From assembly GCA_945890205.1 (NCBI GenBank), contig CAMDCL010000007.1, forward strand, positions 1-44,026: a stretch of DNA of 44,026 bases. Direction: 5' to 3'. The position numbers were made by a program, and so were the translations under genes. The DNA comes from Bifidobacterium breve (GTDB taxonomy: Bacteria; Actinomycetota; Actinomycetes; Nanopelagicales; Nanopelagicaceae). Of this stretch, positions 17,601 to 25,748 are shown piece by piece; within the stretch, counting starts at the first letter, position 1; each line of letters opens with the position of its first letter. The notes under the pieces are model-generated. The model was not told the DNA's origin, searched no databases, and saw only the letters and a list, made by a program, of their open reading frames with translations.

Positions 17601-18369
17601 AGCGCTAGTTCTGTGGGAAGGCCAGTTCGGCGACTTCGCCAACGGTGCACAAACAGTTGTCGATGAGTTCATCTCTTCTGCGTTACAAAAGTGGGGCGAG
17701 CGTTCCTCCCTTGTTCTACTTCTCCCACATGGATATGAAGGACAAGGACCAGATCACTCATCAGCACGTATCGAGCGTTACCTGCAGCTGTGTGCAGAGC
17801 AGAATATGACTGTTGCTCAGCCTGCAAGCCCTGCCAATTACTTCCACTTGCTGCGTTGGCATGCAAAGAACCCTGCGCGCCGCCCACTGATTGTCTTTAC
17901 ACCTAAGTCAATGCTTCGCCTTAAAGCTGCAGCATCTGCCTTGTCAGATTTCACTAGTGGTCACTTCCGCCCAGTTATCGGTGATGATTCAGTTCAGAAC
18001 GCATCACGTGTGATCTTCTGTTCAGGAAAGATTTATCACGACCTAGTTGCAGAGCGTGCAAAGCTTGGCGAAACAGGTACAGCAATTGTTCGCGTTGAAC
18101 TTTTGTACCCACTTCCAATTGATGAAATGGTTGCAGAGGCAAACAAGCATCCAAATGCAAACTTGCTATGGGTACAAGATGAACCTGCTAACCAAGGTCC
18201 TTGGTCACACATCGCTCTGCGCACATCTGAGGCACATGGTGGACATGGATTTGGTAATCGCACACTACGTCGTATCTCACGCCGTGCAACAGCATCTCCT
18301 GCAACTGGAAGTCATCACCTGCATGAGGATGAACAAAAGGCGTTGTTGCTCGAAGCCTTTACTCGCTAG
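14623..18369 (+). CDS. kgd: Multifunctional 2-oxoglutarate decarboxylase/dehydrogenase E1-E2 (Kgd/OdhA type)
   Basis: 1248 residues, the normal size for actinobacterial Kgd. Order: N-terminal helix (DWLVDEMYEQYLQNPTSVD), an Ala/Pro/Val-rich linker containing an 11-residue unit repeated twice (33-bp repeats 14833-14898), an E2 succinyltransferase domain without a lipoyl domain, then the thiamine-diphosphate E1 domain. DHRIIQGAQSGDF shows the Asp-to-Gln change in the E2 motif typical of Kgd. E1 landmarks are MPHRGRLNVLANL and HGDASFAGQGVNAE. GTG at 14623 is the start: AAGGAG lies seven bases upstream and MSAQDFGANDWLVDE follows. It acts in the TCA cycle with E2 and E3 encoded elsewhere. Confidence 0.96.
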   Translation: MSAQDFGANDWLVDEMYEQYLQNPTSVDPAWVEYFKSNKPGSTAPQSMAAKGVPPIPKAQQKAAVPVVPPVTQAAPVAPAPVTQAAPVAPAPVASPVAQVAAAAPASQPIVRETAATQPMPADPVVKPAPVLITPGASSLEPIRGVSARVVQAMEASLTVPTATSVRAIPAKLMIDNRIVINNHLTRGRGGKVSFTHIIAFAMIKAVRAMPEMNAFFGELDGKPAVGKPEHINLGIAIDLAKPDGSRQLLVPSVKGCEELDFGQFWAAYEAIIKKARAGALTVEDFAGTTMSITNPGTIGTVHSVPRLVQGQGLILGVGAMDYPAEFQGASQETLANMAISKVITLTSTYDHRIIQGAQSGDFLRRMHEYLLGAEDFYDEIFSSLRIPYEPIRWASDFAFTRDEEINKTARVQQLIQAYRTFGHLMADVDPLEYVQHSHPDLDVVTHGLTLWDLDREFATGGFGGKKFMPLRKILGILRDSYCRSVGVEYMYIQDPVERQWIQNKVEVGYAKLPREEQLRVLRKLNSAESFESFLHTKFVGQKRFSLEGGESVIPLLDAVVSSAAESGLDEVCIGMPHRGRLNVLANLAGKSAGQIFQEFQGHYAENQVQGSGDVKYHLGTSGTFTSETGATTKIYLAANPSHLEAVNPVLEGVVRAKQDRLNVKNAYSVMPILLHGDASFAGQGVNAEVLQLSQLGGYRTGGTIHIVINNQVGFTTSPHASRSSQYSTDFAKIIQAPVFHVNGDDPEACVRVARLAFEYRQEFNKDVVIDMICYRRRGHNEGDEPSFTQPLMYKLIDAKRSTRTLYTEALVGRGDITPEEADAIARDYQDQLESIFASVNNIEPEHDENFKAPVAPDAQQINTAISESTAREIAATQMAVPEGFTVHPKLTPQLAKRVESLNDATIDWSTGEMLAFGSLLQEGHPIRLAGQDARRGTFSNRHAVIIDKENGNEWTPLRALIKDENQFFVIDSLLSEYAAMGFEYGYSLEREEALVLWEGQFGDFANGAQTVVDEFISSALQKWGERSSLVLLLPHGYEGQGPDHSSARIERYLQLCAEQNMTVAQPASPANYFHLLRWHAKNPARRPLIVFTPKSMLRLKAAASALSDFTSGHFRPVIGDDSVQNASRVIFCSGKIYHDLVAERAKLGETGTAIVRVELLYPLPIDEMVAEANKHPNANLLWVQDEPANQGPWSHIALRTSEAHGGHGFGNRTLRRISRRATASPATGSHHLHEDEQKALLLEAFTR

Positions 18370-18488
18370 TTAAGAGTTAAGGGGAACAGCCCTCTTCGAT
18401 GAGAGCGCACCCAACTTTTAGTGTGGTGTTCATAAAAAGTTTGCCAGGCATTTGCTCAATGTGCAAGTTGCTTGAACACAGTTTGGAT

Positions 18489-20144
18489 ATGAAAAAACTT
18501 CCAGTCGCTGTCATAACACTCTTAACTGCCACCGCACTAATTACCGCTGGGCAACTTCCAGCACTGGCTAATACAGCCACCCTTAAAGTTACCGAGATCG
18601 CATCGATTGCCTCTGGAGATGGTGAGGGCAGTAGCGAGATCGCTACCTACCACGCCGGCTCAAAGCGCATCTTTGCAACCAATGGTGTCAAGAATTCAAT
18701 CGATATTTTTGATATCACAGATGTAGCAAATCCAAAGAAAGTTGGTGCAGTCTCTTTAGCCCCTTACGGAAATGATGTAACTAGCGTTGCCGCAGGACAA
18801 GATGTAATTGTCGCCGCGGTTCATGTCACTGAAACCTTCTCAGCAACGGGTGTGCCAACAACTCCGAATGGCAAGATTGTGGTCTTTGATCCCAACGGAA
18901 AGGTTTTGAGCTCATCAGATATTTTAGGTGTGCAGCCTGACTCAGTAACTTTTGCACCTAACGGCACAACCGCACTGGTCGCTATTGAAGCACAACCAGT
19001 CTGCGCAAAAGATAATCCAGCAACTGCTGAAAAGGAAAACACCGATTATGCAAAGGCCTCAGACCCTGTTGGCGGTGTTTCGATTGTTGATCTAACTAAT
19101 CCCGCTGCGCCAGTTGTTAGATTTGCTGGCTTTGATAAATTCACTGTGGCACAGATGAAGGCGAAGGGAATCGCAGTTTCATCTGTTGTAAACAACGTCT
19201 CTAAGGATTTTGAGCCGGAGTTTGTCAGTGCAGCTGACATGAAATATGCGTATGTGACGATTCAAGAGGCTAATGCAATTGGTAAGCTCAATATTGAATC
19301 AGCCACTTTTGTGGCGGTCACTCGTGCCTTTGAATCAAAACTTTCAACCGTTGCTCGTGACACAAGTGATCGCGATTCGGGTGCAGGTCCACGTAACTAT
19401 GCAAATGTGGTAGGTGCTTCTCAGCCTGATGCGATCGCAGCATTCAAGATGGGCGCTGCCCGATACTTCGTAACAGCAAATGAAGGTGATGCTCGCGAGT
19501 ATTCATGCCTAGATGATGATCTGCGTGCCGCCTCACTCAAAGTTGATCCATGGCGTTTCCCAAATTGGAGCACATTATCTGCAAGCGCAGCTCTTGGGCG
19601 AGCAAAGGTTAATCCAACTATTGGTGACAGTAATGGTGATGGTGACATCGATACTATTCACTTACGTGGCTCAAACTCAATGACGATGTACCGCAACGGT
19701 GTAGTGATTTGGGATAGCGGTGAATTGCTAGACCAGATTCAAACTAAGGCCTTTGGTGTTGCAAACATCAATGGTTCACACTCGTTGTCCTCTGATAAGA
19801 GCACGATGAACTATGTGGGGCAAGACCGCTCCGATGATAAGGGGGCAGAGCCAGAAGGTGTTGCAATTGGAATGGTCGGTGATCGTCGAGTTGCAATTCT
19901 TGGCCTAGAACGAATGACCGCCCTGGCCATTTTTGATATCACAGATCCAGGAAATCCAGTCTTTCAAGAGTGGCTTCAGATGCTGCCAACAAAGGCAACT
20001 CCTGCGAAGGATGTTAAACACTGGTCACCAGAGGGAATCGTTTTTGTTCCTGCAGATAAGTCACCTTCCGGTAAGGCACTGATTATCACAAGCTATGAGT
20101 TATCAGGTTCACTCTCGATTCATCAGATCGAGCCACGCAACTAA
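18489..20144 (+). CDS. Secreted choice-of-anchor I family beta-propeller-like protein
   Basis: 551 residues starting with a signal peptide (MKKLPVAVI, hydrophobic core, PALA cleavage site). Typical sequences are AGSKRIFATNGVKNSIDIFDI, DFEPEFVSAADMKYAYVTIQEANAIG, SQPDAIAAFK, YFVTANEGDARE, GDSNGDGDIDT (a calcium-type Asp loop) and HWSPEGIVFVP. The family is often annotated as alkaline phosphatase-like or surface-anchored, but no anchor is seen at this C-terminus, so it is probably released or held non-covalently. The ATG at 18489 is chosen because the signal peptide starts there; the frame opens further upstream. Enzymatic role unknown. Confidence 0.85.
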   Translation: MKKLPVAVITLLTATALITAGQLPALANTATLKVTEIASIASGDGEGSSEIATYHAGSKRIFATNGVKNSIDIFDITDVANPKKVGAVSLAPYGNDVTSVAAGQDVIVAAVHVTETFSATGVPTTPNGKIVVFDPNGKVLSSSDILGVQPDSVTFAPNGTTALVAIEAQPVCAKDNPATAEKENTDYAKASDPVGGVSIVDLTNPAAPVVRFAGFDKFTVAQMKAKGIAVSSVVNNVSKDFEPEFVSAADMKYAYVTIQEANAIGKLNIESATFVAVTRAFESKLSTVARDTSDRDSGAGPRNYANVVGASQPDAIAAFKMGAARYFVTANEGDAREYSCLDDDLRAASLKVDPWRFPNWSTLSASAALGRAKVNPTIGDSNGDGDIDTIHLRGSNSMTMYRNGVVIWDSGELLDQIQTKAFGVANINGSHSLSSDKSTMNYVGQDRSDDKGAEPEGVAIGMVGDRRVAILGLERMTALAIFDITDPGNPVFQEWLQMLPTKATPAKDVKHWSPEGIVFVPADKSPSGKALIITSYELSGSLSIHQIEPRN

Positions 20145-20155
20145 ACTCTGAAATA

Positions 20156-20196
20156 TTTAGAAGACCACCCCTAATTTGTTGGGGTGGTCTTCTAAA
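20156..20196. terminator. Bidirectional terminator-like hairpin
   Basis: A perfect 16-bp stem (20156-20171 with 20181-20196) and 9-base loop sits between the convergent secreted-protein gene and sodX. The stem ends are A/T rich and can serve as short T runs on either strand. Confidence 0.8.
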
Positions 20197-20249
20197 TGTA
20201 AAGCTATTCAATTTCGGGAAAGTTGTGCCATTCCGATCTTGGTGAAGTG

Positions 20250-20573
20250 CTAGCGGACTTTGTCCTTCTTGTATCGAAACAAGACAACACCAACAACCTC
20301 ATTACCCGGAATCCATCCCCAGCTGCGTGAATCTGTGCTCTCATCATTGTCGCCCTGAACCCAATAAATTCCACCATGGGATTTTTGTAACCGCTTTACT
20401 AGGAAAATTCCGGGCCGTTCCTCACGTTCTATAACGACAACCTTGCCCAGAATGCGATCTCCAACCAATGGAGCAAGCCCACCATCAAGCCAAGAAACTA
20501 GTAGCCAATCGCCATCCTTAAAGGTGGGGGCCATTGATGATCCTGAGACCCTGACTGTGCCAAATTTGCTCAC
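20250..20573 (-). CDS. sodX: S26-family peptidase, probable NiSOD maturation protease
   Basis: 107 residues, signal-peptidase/LexA-type Ser-Lys protease core without a membrane anchor. The catalytic Ser is in SGSSMAPTFKDGDWLLV (about 11-27) and the general-base Lys in IFLVKRL, with a later QGDNDESTDSRSWGWIP segment typical of S26 enzymes. It is divergent from sodN, the standard arrangement for SodX, which removes the NiSOD propeptide to expose the nickel-binding His1. The start is GTG at 20573. Confidence 0.9.
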   Translation of the reverse strand: MSKFGTVRVSGSSMAPTFKDGDWLLVSWLDGGLAPLVGDRILGKVVVIEREERPGIFLVKRLQKSHGGIYWVQGDNDESTDSRSWGWIPGNEVVGVVLFRYKKDKVR

Positions 20574-20648
20574 GGGCGGTAGTCTCGCACTACTAAGTCG
20601 GTAAAACTACAAGGCCCACTACTCGCCTTGAGTCGAGAAGGAGAGAAA

Positions 20649-21038
20649 ATGTTTGCACCAAAGACAACTGTCTACGCACACTGCGATCTTCCATGTGGTG
20701 TTTACGATCCAGCACAGGCAAAGATCGAAGCGCTTTCTGTAAAGGCATGCATGGAGAAGTACGCAGCTAACCCAGATGCGGATTTCCGTTCACGTTCAGT
20801 GGCGATCAAGGAAGAGCGTTCACACCAGGTTAAGGAGCATCTATGGGTGCTGTGGACCGATTACTTCAAGGCTCCACACTTCGAGGCTTACCCTCAACTG
20901 CACTCATTGTTCAATGAGGCAACAAAGCTGGCGGGTGCTGCAGGCACAAAGGGAACTCAGGATGTTGCAGTTGCAGATTCATTGATCAAGAAGATCGATG
21001 AGATCGCTGAGATCTTCTGGGCAACTAAGAAAGCGTAA
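20649..21038 (+). CDS. sodN: Nickel superoxide dismutase
   Basis: 129 residues. The nickel hook HCDLPCGVYDP begins at residue 11, after a ten-residue propeptide (MFAPKTTVYA). Cleavage before His gives the mature enzyme, in which His1, Cys2 and Cys6 bind nickel. The rest is the four-helix bundle expected of the family (DYFKAPHFEAYPQLHSLFNEA). It dismutates superoxide as a cytoplasmic hexamer. The ATG at 20649 follows AAGGAGAG; an upstream start at 20628 is less likely because it would lengthen the propeptide. Confidence 0.97.
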   Translation: MFAPKTTVYAHCDLPCGVYDPAQAKIEALSVKACMEKYAANPDADFRSRSVAIKEERSHQVKEHLWVLWTDYFKAPHFEAYPQLHSLFNEATKLAGAAGTKGTQDVAVADSLIKKIDEIAEIFWATKKA

Positions 21039-21058
21039 TAACTTCAGATAAGTAAGAA

Positions 21059-21475
21059 CTAAGCCTTATCGTTTTGAATTAAGTGAAGAGCAGCGGTGCG
21101 TGCGAGGAAAGATACTCGCTCCACCGCTGATCTTTTTATCAAAGCCGCTGCAATCTGGCGTTCATTTTCATAGACCTCGCATTCAAAGGTCAGCTCTTTA
21201 CCTGAAATCTCAATAACACGTGATGTTGCACGTAAGGATGCGCCAATTCCGGCAGGTGATAATGAAATGAATTCGACGCTAATTGGAATAGTTGTTTCGA
21301 CTGGCTCTAGGTACAGATCTAATGAAAGTATCGCTGCATGCTCCATTAAGTTGATTAACAGCGATGGGGCAATGATTGGAAGATCACCGATACCAATTGC
21401 AACCGATGTATCACCTGGGCGTACAACCATCTCGGTAAATCCGACCGCTCCTAGAACCTCATCCTCAGGCAACAT
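21059..21475 (-). CDS. Hotdog-fold thioesterase, FlK-like
   Basis: 138 residues. VVRPGDTSVAIGIGDLPIIAPSLLINLMEHAA resembles the N-terminal half of the fluoroacetyl-CoA thioesterase (FlK) family, with the conserved Glu and His of LMEHAA. PISVEFISLSPAGIGASLRATSRV and ELTFECEVYENERQIAAALIKR continue the fold. Family members hydrolyse various acyl-CoAs; the substrate is unknown here. It begins 5 bases after rsrA with AAGG upstream, so it is probably the third gene of the sigR operon. Confidence 0.75.
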   Translation of the reverse strand: MLPEDEVLGAVGFTEMVVRPGDTSVAIGIGDLPIIAPSLLINLMEHAAILSLDLYLEPVETTIPISVEFISLSPAGIGASLRATSRVIEISGKELTFECEVYENERQIAAALIKRSAVERVSFLARTAALHLIQNDKA

Positions 21476-21480
21476 TTAAA

Positions 21481-21936
21481 TTAACCTTGCCCATTCATAC
21501 CGCGCGGATCATTGCCATCATTGCTTGAATCTTCTGGGTTTAAAAAACGAATCTCTTCGGTGTGCTCGATAGTTACCTCGCGGTGCTCAATCTGGCCAAA
21601 CTCATCGATCTCAATTGAAATCTCGGTCATGCTGTATTGAGTAACAACCTCTGTGAATGTTCCAGCCATCTGTGCATGAATCTGTCGATAAATCGCATCA
21701 TGTAGATCTTCTGGCGCTTTTTCATTACAGCTACGGCGCAATGTGTCTTGCATTAACTGACGCATCGCTTGTTCATGTGCCAACTCTGCTTCACATGCAG
21801 GACAGGTTGAGATATGGACTTCGATTAACCCGATCTGAGGCTGTTCGATGCTTCCCTCAATTAAAAGGACAAAGGAGTTAAGTACCTCATTGCAGGCGAG
21901 GGAGTTCTTACTGATGTAAAACTCGTTGAAACTCAT
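21481..21936 (-). CDS. rsrA: RsrA-like zinc anti-sigma factor with a long C-terminal tail
   Basis: 151 residues. ZAS motif HISTCPAC (HxxxCxxC) at about 41-48 plus Cys15 upstream match RsrA, which holds SigR inactive until disulfide stress oxidises its cysteines and releases zinc. The overlap with sigR is 4 bp (ATGA). After the usual anti-sigma domain (about 90 residues) there are roughly 60 more, rich in Glu and beta-forming residues ([21 protein letters not shown]). Typical RsrA proteins are nearer 100 residues, so this tail is an oddity. Confidence 0.85.
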   Translation of the reverse strand: MSFNEFYISKNSLACNEVLNSFVLLIEGSIEQPQIGLIEVHISTCPACEAELAHEQAMRQLMQDTLRRSCNEKAPEDLHDAIYRQIHAQMAGTFTEVVTQYSMTEISIEIDEFGQIEHREVTIEHTEEIRFLNPEDSSNDGNDPRGMNGQG

Positions 21937-22538
21937 GGCTTCGCCCCCGAACTTTTCTCGGTGGTGTAACCCAGTTCCTTTGCATAATCAGTTAACCGTT
22001 CACGGAGCTGTTTTCTTCCCCGGTGCAGACGTGACATCACCGTTCCCGCAGGGACTCCAACGATTTCAGCGATCTCCTTGTAGGAAAAGCCTTCAACATC
22101 GGCTAAGTACACAGCGATACGGAACTCTTCAGGGATCTCCTGCAAGGCACGCTTGATATCACTATCAGGCAACTTTTCTAGCGCCTCGACCTCAGCAGAT
22201 TTTCCCTGATCACTGGTGTGTGATGCTGCATCTGCTAACTGCCAATCTTCAATCTCACCTGAACTCAGCTGCGGACGACGCTGATCCTTGCGGTATGTAT
22301 TAATAAATGTTGTTGTTAATACGCGATACAACCATGCACGTAGATTTGTTCCTGGCTCAAATTGATGAAATGAAGCAAATGCTTTCAAATATGTATCTTG
22401 AACTAAATCCTTGGCATCATGCGGATTCTTTGTGTATCGCAAAGCTGCTGCATACAACTGATCTGTGAATGCAAGGGCATCTCGCTCGAAGCGGACAGCA
22501 CGATCCGCCGAGCTCTCTTTTACTAGATCCGTTGACAT
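21933..22538 (-). CDS. sigR: ECF sigma factor SigR/SigH
   Basis: 201 residues. Region 2 reads [57 protein letters not shown]. Region 4 reads [49 protein letters not shown]. These match the SigR/SigH group of thiol-stress sigma factors, and pairing with a ZAS anti-sigma confirms it. TAGTGT lies eight bases before ATG, suggesting a leaderless transcript. Targets in relatives include thioredoxin and mycothiol genes. Confidence 0.94.
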   Translation of the reverse strand: MSTDLVKESSADRAVRFERDALAFTDQLYAAALRYTKNPHDAKDLVQDTYLKAFASFHQFEPGTNLRAWLYRVLTTTFINTYRKDQRRPQLSSGEIEDWQLADAASHTSDQGKSAEVEALEKLPDSDIKRALQEIPEEFRIAVYLADVEGFSYKEIAEIVGVPAGTVMSRLHRGRKQLRERLTDYAKELGYTTEKSSGAKP

Positions 22539-22546
22539 CGCCTAAA

Positions 22547-22552
22547 ACACTA
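22547..22552 (-). promoter_or_regulatory. Possible -10 element of sigR
   Basis: TAGTGT followed by eight bases and the sigR ATG on the minus strand. It does not look like a SigR autoregulatory promoter (GGAAT then GTT), which I could not find here. Confidence 0.35.
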
Positions 22553-22555
22553 TCG

Positions 22556-23299
22556 CTAAAAGAGGGTTTCTGGCTCTCCCAAAGGCAGTTCGACGATTAA
22601 ACCTTTTCCATTATTTGCCACGCTATTGACCGCGCTGGACACCGGATGGTGTTTCACAATTGATTCCGGATTCTCAACGACCATTAAGGATTGCAACTCA
22701 TGAAGATCGGTGTTGCGGGGATTGAGCCAGGTATCCCAGCGATCCTGGGGCATAAAGACCGGCATGCGACTGTGAATCGTTGCTAACTCGCCCTGAGCCT
22801 CTTGGGTAATGATGGAAGCTGTTTCAATAACTTCGCCACTAGGTGCTCGCCAACTGCTCCAGATTCCGGCGATCGGAAGTTGTTTGTCATCTCGTGAAGA
22901 GATATAGAAGGGTTGTTTAGGGGAGTACTTGCCTAACGCGGTTGCCCATTCATAGTAGCCAGTTGCAGGAATCAAGCACCGGGTTGCACGAAATGCATTT
23001 CTAAAGGTTGGCTTTTTATGAATTGATTCGCTGCGTGCATTGATGGCACGGGATTGCGAGGCACGGGCTTCCTGATAATCGGTAAGCCATGGACCGATTA
23101 ATCCCCATGAAACCACCGCTAATGATTTTCTCACCGCTGCATCATTGCCGGATTGATCATTGGCTCTAACGATGTAGATGGGATTAGTTGGCGCGATATT
23201 CCAGTTCAGTGGCAGAGAAGTTTCAGGAGAGATGCCAGTTACTGAGAACTGCTCCATTAGCTCGCGCATATCCGCGGTTTGCGCATAACGTCCACACAT
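22556..23299 (-). CDS. SRAP/YedK-family DNA abasic-site crosslinking protein
   Basis: 247 residues. It begins MCGRYAQT; Cys2, exposed after Met removal, forms the thiazolidine crosslink to abasic sites in single-stranded DNA. Other conserved points are NWNIAPTNPIYIVR, NARSESIHKKPTFRNAFRATRCLIPATGYYEW, and TIHSRMPVFMP with the active His. It protects replication forks at abasic lesions. Expressed from a leaderless start back to back with aroA. Confidence 0.95.
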   Translation of the reverse strand: MCGRYAQTADMRELMEQFSVTGISPETSLPLNWNIAPTNPIYIVRANDQSGNDAAVRKSLAVVSWGLIGPWLTDYQEARASQSRAINARSESIHKKPTFRNAFRATRCLIPATGYYEWATALGKYSPKQPFYISSRDDKQLPIAGIWSSWRAPSGEVIETASIITQEAQGELATIHSRMPVFMPQDRWDTWLNPRNTDLHELQSLMVVENPESIVKHHPVSSAVNSVANNGKGLIVELPLGEPETLF

Positions 23300-23305
23300 A
23301 ATTCA

Positions 23306-23311
23306 AGGGTA
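23306..23311 (-). promoter_or_regulatory. -10 element of the SRAP gene, leaderless
   Basis: TACCCT, six bases (TGAATT), then ATG on the minus strand. It lies in a 44-base intergenic gap shared with the aroA promoter. Confidence 0.6.
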
Positions 23312-23331
23312 TCGCAGGTGCGCTCAGAGGT

Positions 23332-23337
23332 TAGACT
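23332..23337 (+). promoter_or_regulatory. -10 element of aroA, leaderless
   Basis: TAGACT, six bases, then the aroA ATG at 23344. The identical hexamer and spacing occur before hisN at 25737. Confidence 0.65.
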
Positions 23338-23343
23338 TAGGCG

Positions 23344-24645
23344 ATGACAAACAACGCCCACTGGCCCGCGATTTACCGCGGCGCAACACCAGTTGATATC
23401 AGCGTTGTCATTCCCGGATCAAAATCTGTCACCAACCGCGCGCTAATTTTAGCGGCGCAAGCTAAGAGCCCATCGGTATTACGTCGGCCATTAGTTTCGC
23501 GAGATAGTGAATTAATGATGGCTGGATTAAAAGCACTAGGCGTCGGGATTGAGGAAAAGGCAGTAAGTATCAATGGCCTTACAGAGTTGCAATGGATTGT
23601 TACACCAGCGCCTTTGCGAGGTGGAGTAAAGATTGATGTTGGTAACGCTGGAACGGTAATGCGTTTTCTGCCACCACTTGCAGCCCTTGCAACAGGTGAG
23701 GTCGCATTTGATGGCGATCCTCGTTCATATGAGAGACCGCTGGGACCAGTTATTAAAGCGCTAGGAGAGCTGGGCGTTTCAGTTGATCATGACAATCGTT
23801 ACAGCCTGCCACTTAAGTTACATGGCACAGGGTCAATTCCTGGTGGAGAGTTAACAATTGATGCAAGTGCATCCAGCCAATTCTTATCTGCTCTGTTATT
23901 AGTTGCGCCAAGTTTTGATAATGGAGTCGTTGCAAGGCATCAAGGCGGATTACTTCCATCAATGCCGCACATTGAGATGACAGTTGATATGTTGCGTGAT
24001 TTCGGAGCAACTGTTGAGGTTGATTCAGCTAACCACAGCTGGAGCGTTAAGCCAGGTGCATTACATGGAAAAGAGCTAGTGATCGAACCCGATTTATCTA
24101 ATGCTGCGCCATTCTTGTCACTAGCTATGGTGTGTGGTGGAAGCGTGACAATTGCAGATTGGCCTAAGGCGACAACTCAACCTGGCGATCAACTGCGTTC
24201 AATTCTTACAGCTATGGGTGCAACGGTCTCAATGAGCGATGTCGGGTTAACCTTAAAGAGCAGCGGAACAATTCATGGAATCGATATTGATTTACATGAT
24301 GTGGGCGAACTAACCCCATCTATTGCAGCGCTGGCCGCCCTTGCCGATTCACCATCATATTTGCGCGGAATTGGTCACCTGCGTTTGCATGAAACAGATC
24401 GACTTGCCGCGTTAACCCGTGAAATCAACGCGCTAGGTGGCGTTGTTGTTGAGGAAGAGACCGCACTTCACATCACTCCGGCCCCACTGCATGCAGGTGT
24501 TTTCCATACATATGAGGATCATCGCTTAGCAACAGCTGGTGCAGTTTTAGGATTAGTTGTTCCAGGCATAGAAGTGGAAAATATCGCAACAACCCGTAAA
24601 ACCCTTCCAGATTTTCCAGGGCTTTGGAGCTCACTTTTAGTATGA
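23344..24645 (+). CDS. aroA: 3-phosphoshikimate 1-carboxyvinyltransferase (EPSP synthase)
   Basis: 433 residues, shikimate pathway enzyme joining shikimate-3-phosphate and PEP. Motifs: IPGSKSVTNRALILAA near the start, NAGTVMRFLPPLAALATG for PEP/S3P binding, DASASSQFLSALLL, LRLHETDRLAAL and TYEDHRLATAGAVLG. It is leaderless. The end overlaps rsgA by 4 bp (ATGA), and hisN follows. The aroA-rsgA-hisN order is a known actinobacterial grouping. Confidence 0.97.
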   Translation: MTNNAHWPAIYRGATPVDISVVIPGSKSVTNRALILAAQAKSPSVLRRPLVSRDSELMMAGLKALGVGIEEKAVSINGLTELQWIVTPAPLRGGVKIDVGNAGTVMRFLPPLAALATGEVAFDGDPRSYERPLGPVIKALGELGVSVDHDNRYSLPLKLHGTGSIPGGELTIDASASSQFLSALLLVAPSFDNGVVARHQGGLLPSMPHIEMTVDMLRDFGATVEVDSANHSWSVKPGALHGKELVIEPDLSNAAPFLSLAMVCGGSVTIADWPKATTQPGDQLRSILTAMGATVSMSDVGLTLKSSGTIHGIDIDLHDVGELTPSIAALAALADSPSYLRGIGHLRLHETDRLAALTREINALGGVVVEEETALHITPAPLHAGVFHTYEDHRLATAGAVLGLVVPGIEVENIATTRKTLPDFPGLWSSLLV

Positions 24646-25676
24646 GTCCACGCGAATACGATGAATCAGATGCGCGCATTCGCCCATCTCGTAGCACCCG
24701 CCCGCGAAGTAAGGATCGTCCATCACATAGCGATGCGATTTCAGCGCTTGTAACAACGGTAGATCGTGGACGACAGACTTGTATTACCGAGAATGGAACC
24801 ATTGTTACCGCGATGCGCGCACGCGAACTGGGTCCAAAATCAGTTGTAACCGGGGATTATGTCTCTTTGGTCGGAGATACTTCTGGAGCAGAAGGAAGCC
24901 TTGCACGTATCGTTGCGGTTCAAGAGCGCCGCAACTCATTAAGCAGAACGGTTGATGATGCCGCACAAGTAGAGCGCACTATCGTTGCAAATATTGATCA
25001 ACTTGTAATTGTTGTAGCGGCGGCAAATCCCGAACCACGTCGAGGTTTGATTGATCGCTTCTTAGTATCAGCATTTACCGAGGGTATTGTTCCAAAGATT
25101 GTTGTTACAAAAACCGATATCAGCCAAGTGCCTGCATTTCTTGCGGAGTATGCCGACTTAGATGTGGAAATTATTCACACCGCGATTAAGAGCCAATCCC
25201 GGGAGAAAGATTTAGCAAAGTTACACCAAGTACTAGAAGGAAAAATCTCAGTTTTGGTTGGCCATTCAGGTGTTGGTAAATCAACATTGATTAACGCATT
25301 AATTCCTGAAAGCAATCGTGCAACTGGTGATGTAAATCTTGCAACAGGCCGTGGACGCCATACCTCTTCTAGCGCTATTGCATTGCCGTTAGTAGATAGT
25401 GATGGATGGATTATTGATACCCCAGGTATTCGCGCCTTTGGTCTTTCGCACATTGATAATCAACGCATTGTTGACGCCTTCAGCGATTTATCTGAGGTTG
25501 CAGCAAACTGTTTATCCAACTGTTCGCACAGTGAAAGCACCTGCAAATTAGATGCTTGGGCCACACCTGATGGACAGCCAAATCCTCATAGAACAGCGCG
25601 GCTGGCAAGCCTTCGCTCACTCCTGGCGGTTAAAGAAACTCCGTATTCGAGCATTGAAGAGGATCCTCAGCCTTAG
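24642..25676 (+). CDS. rsgA: Ribosome small-subunit-dependent GTPase A
   Basis: 344 residues, circularly permuted GTPase that assists late 30S assembly. After an OB-fold region come G4 VTKTD, G1 GHSGVGKSTLINAL, G2/switch GRHTSSS and G3 DTPGIR. The C-terminal zinc site has CLSNCSHSESTC. The first 30 residues are basic and probably disordered. The ATG at 24642 overlaps the aroA stop; an earlier in-frame start at 24624 would lie further inside aroA. Confidence 0.95.
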   Translation: MSPREYDESDARIRPSRSTRPRSKDRPSHSDAISALVTTVDRGRQTCITENGTIVTAMRARELGPKSVVTGDYVSLVGDTSGAEGSLARIVAVQERRNSLSRTVDDAAQVERTIVANIDQLVIVVAAANPEPRRGLIDRFLVSAFTEGIVPKIVVTKTDISQVPAFLAEYADLDVEIIHTAIKSQSREKDLAKLHQVLEGKISVLVGHSGVGKSTLINALIPESNRATGDVNLATGRGRHTSSSAIALPLVDSDGWIIDTPGIRAFGLSHIDNQRIVDAFSDLSEVAANCLSNCSHSESTCKLDAWATPDGQPNPHRTARLASLRSLLAVKETPYSSIEEDPQP

Positions 25677-25736
25677 TTCACCTAGAGGGTGATGTGGGCG
25701 ATAACAACTAAAGAGGAAGTTACATCCTCAACAGAT

Positions 25737-25742
25737 TAGACT
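25737..25742 (+). promoter_or_regulatory. -10 element of hisN, leaderless
   Basis: TAGACT, six bases (GCGATT), then the GTG start at 25749. Same hexamer and spacing as aroA. Confidence 0.6.
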
Positions 25743-25748
25743 GCGATT

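Noticed and set aside
20649-21038. sodN/sodX pair as a new system
   Set aside because: The divergent NiSOD and SodX peptidase arrangement is well known in actinobacteria and marine or freshwater bacteria.
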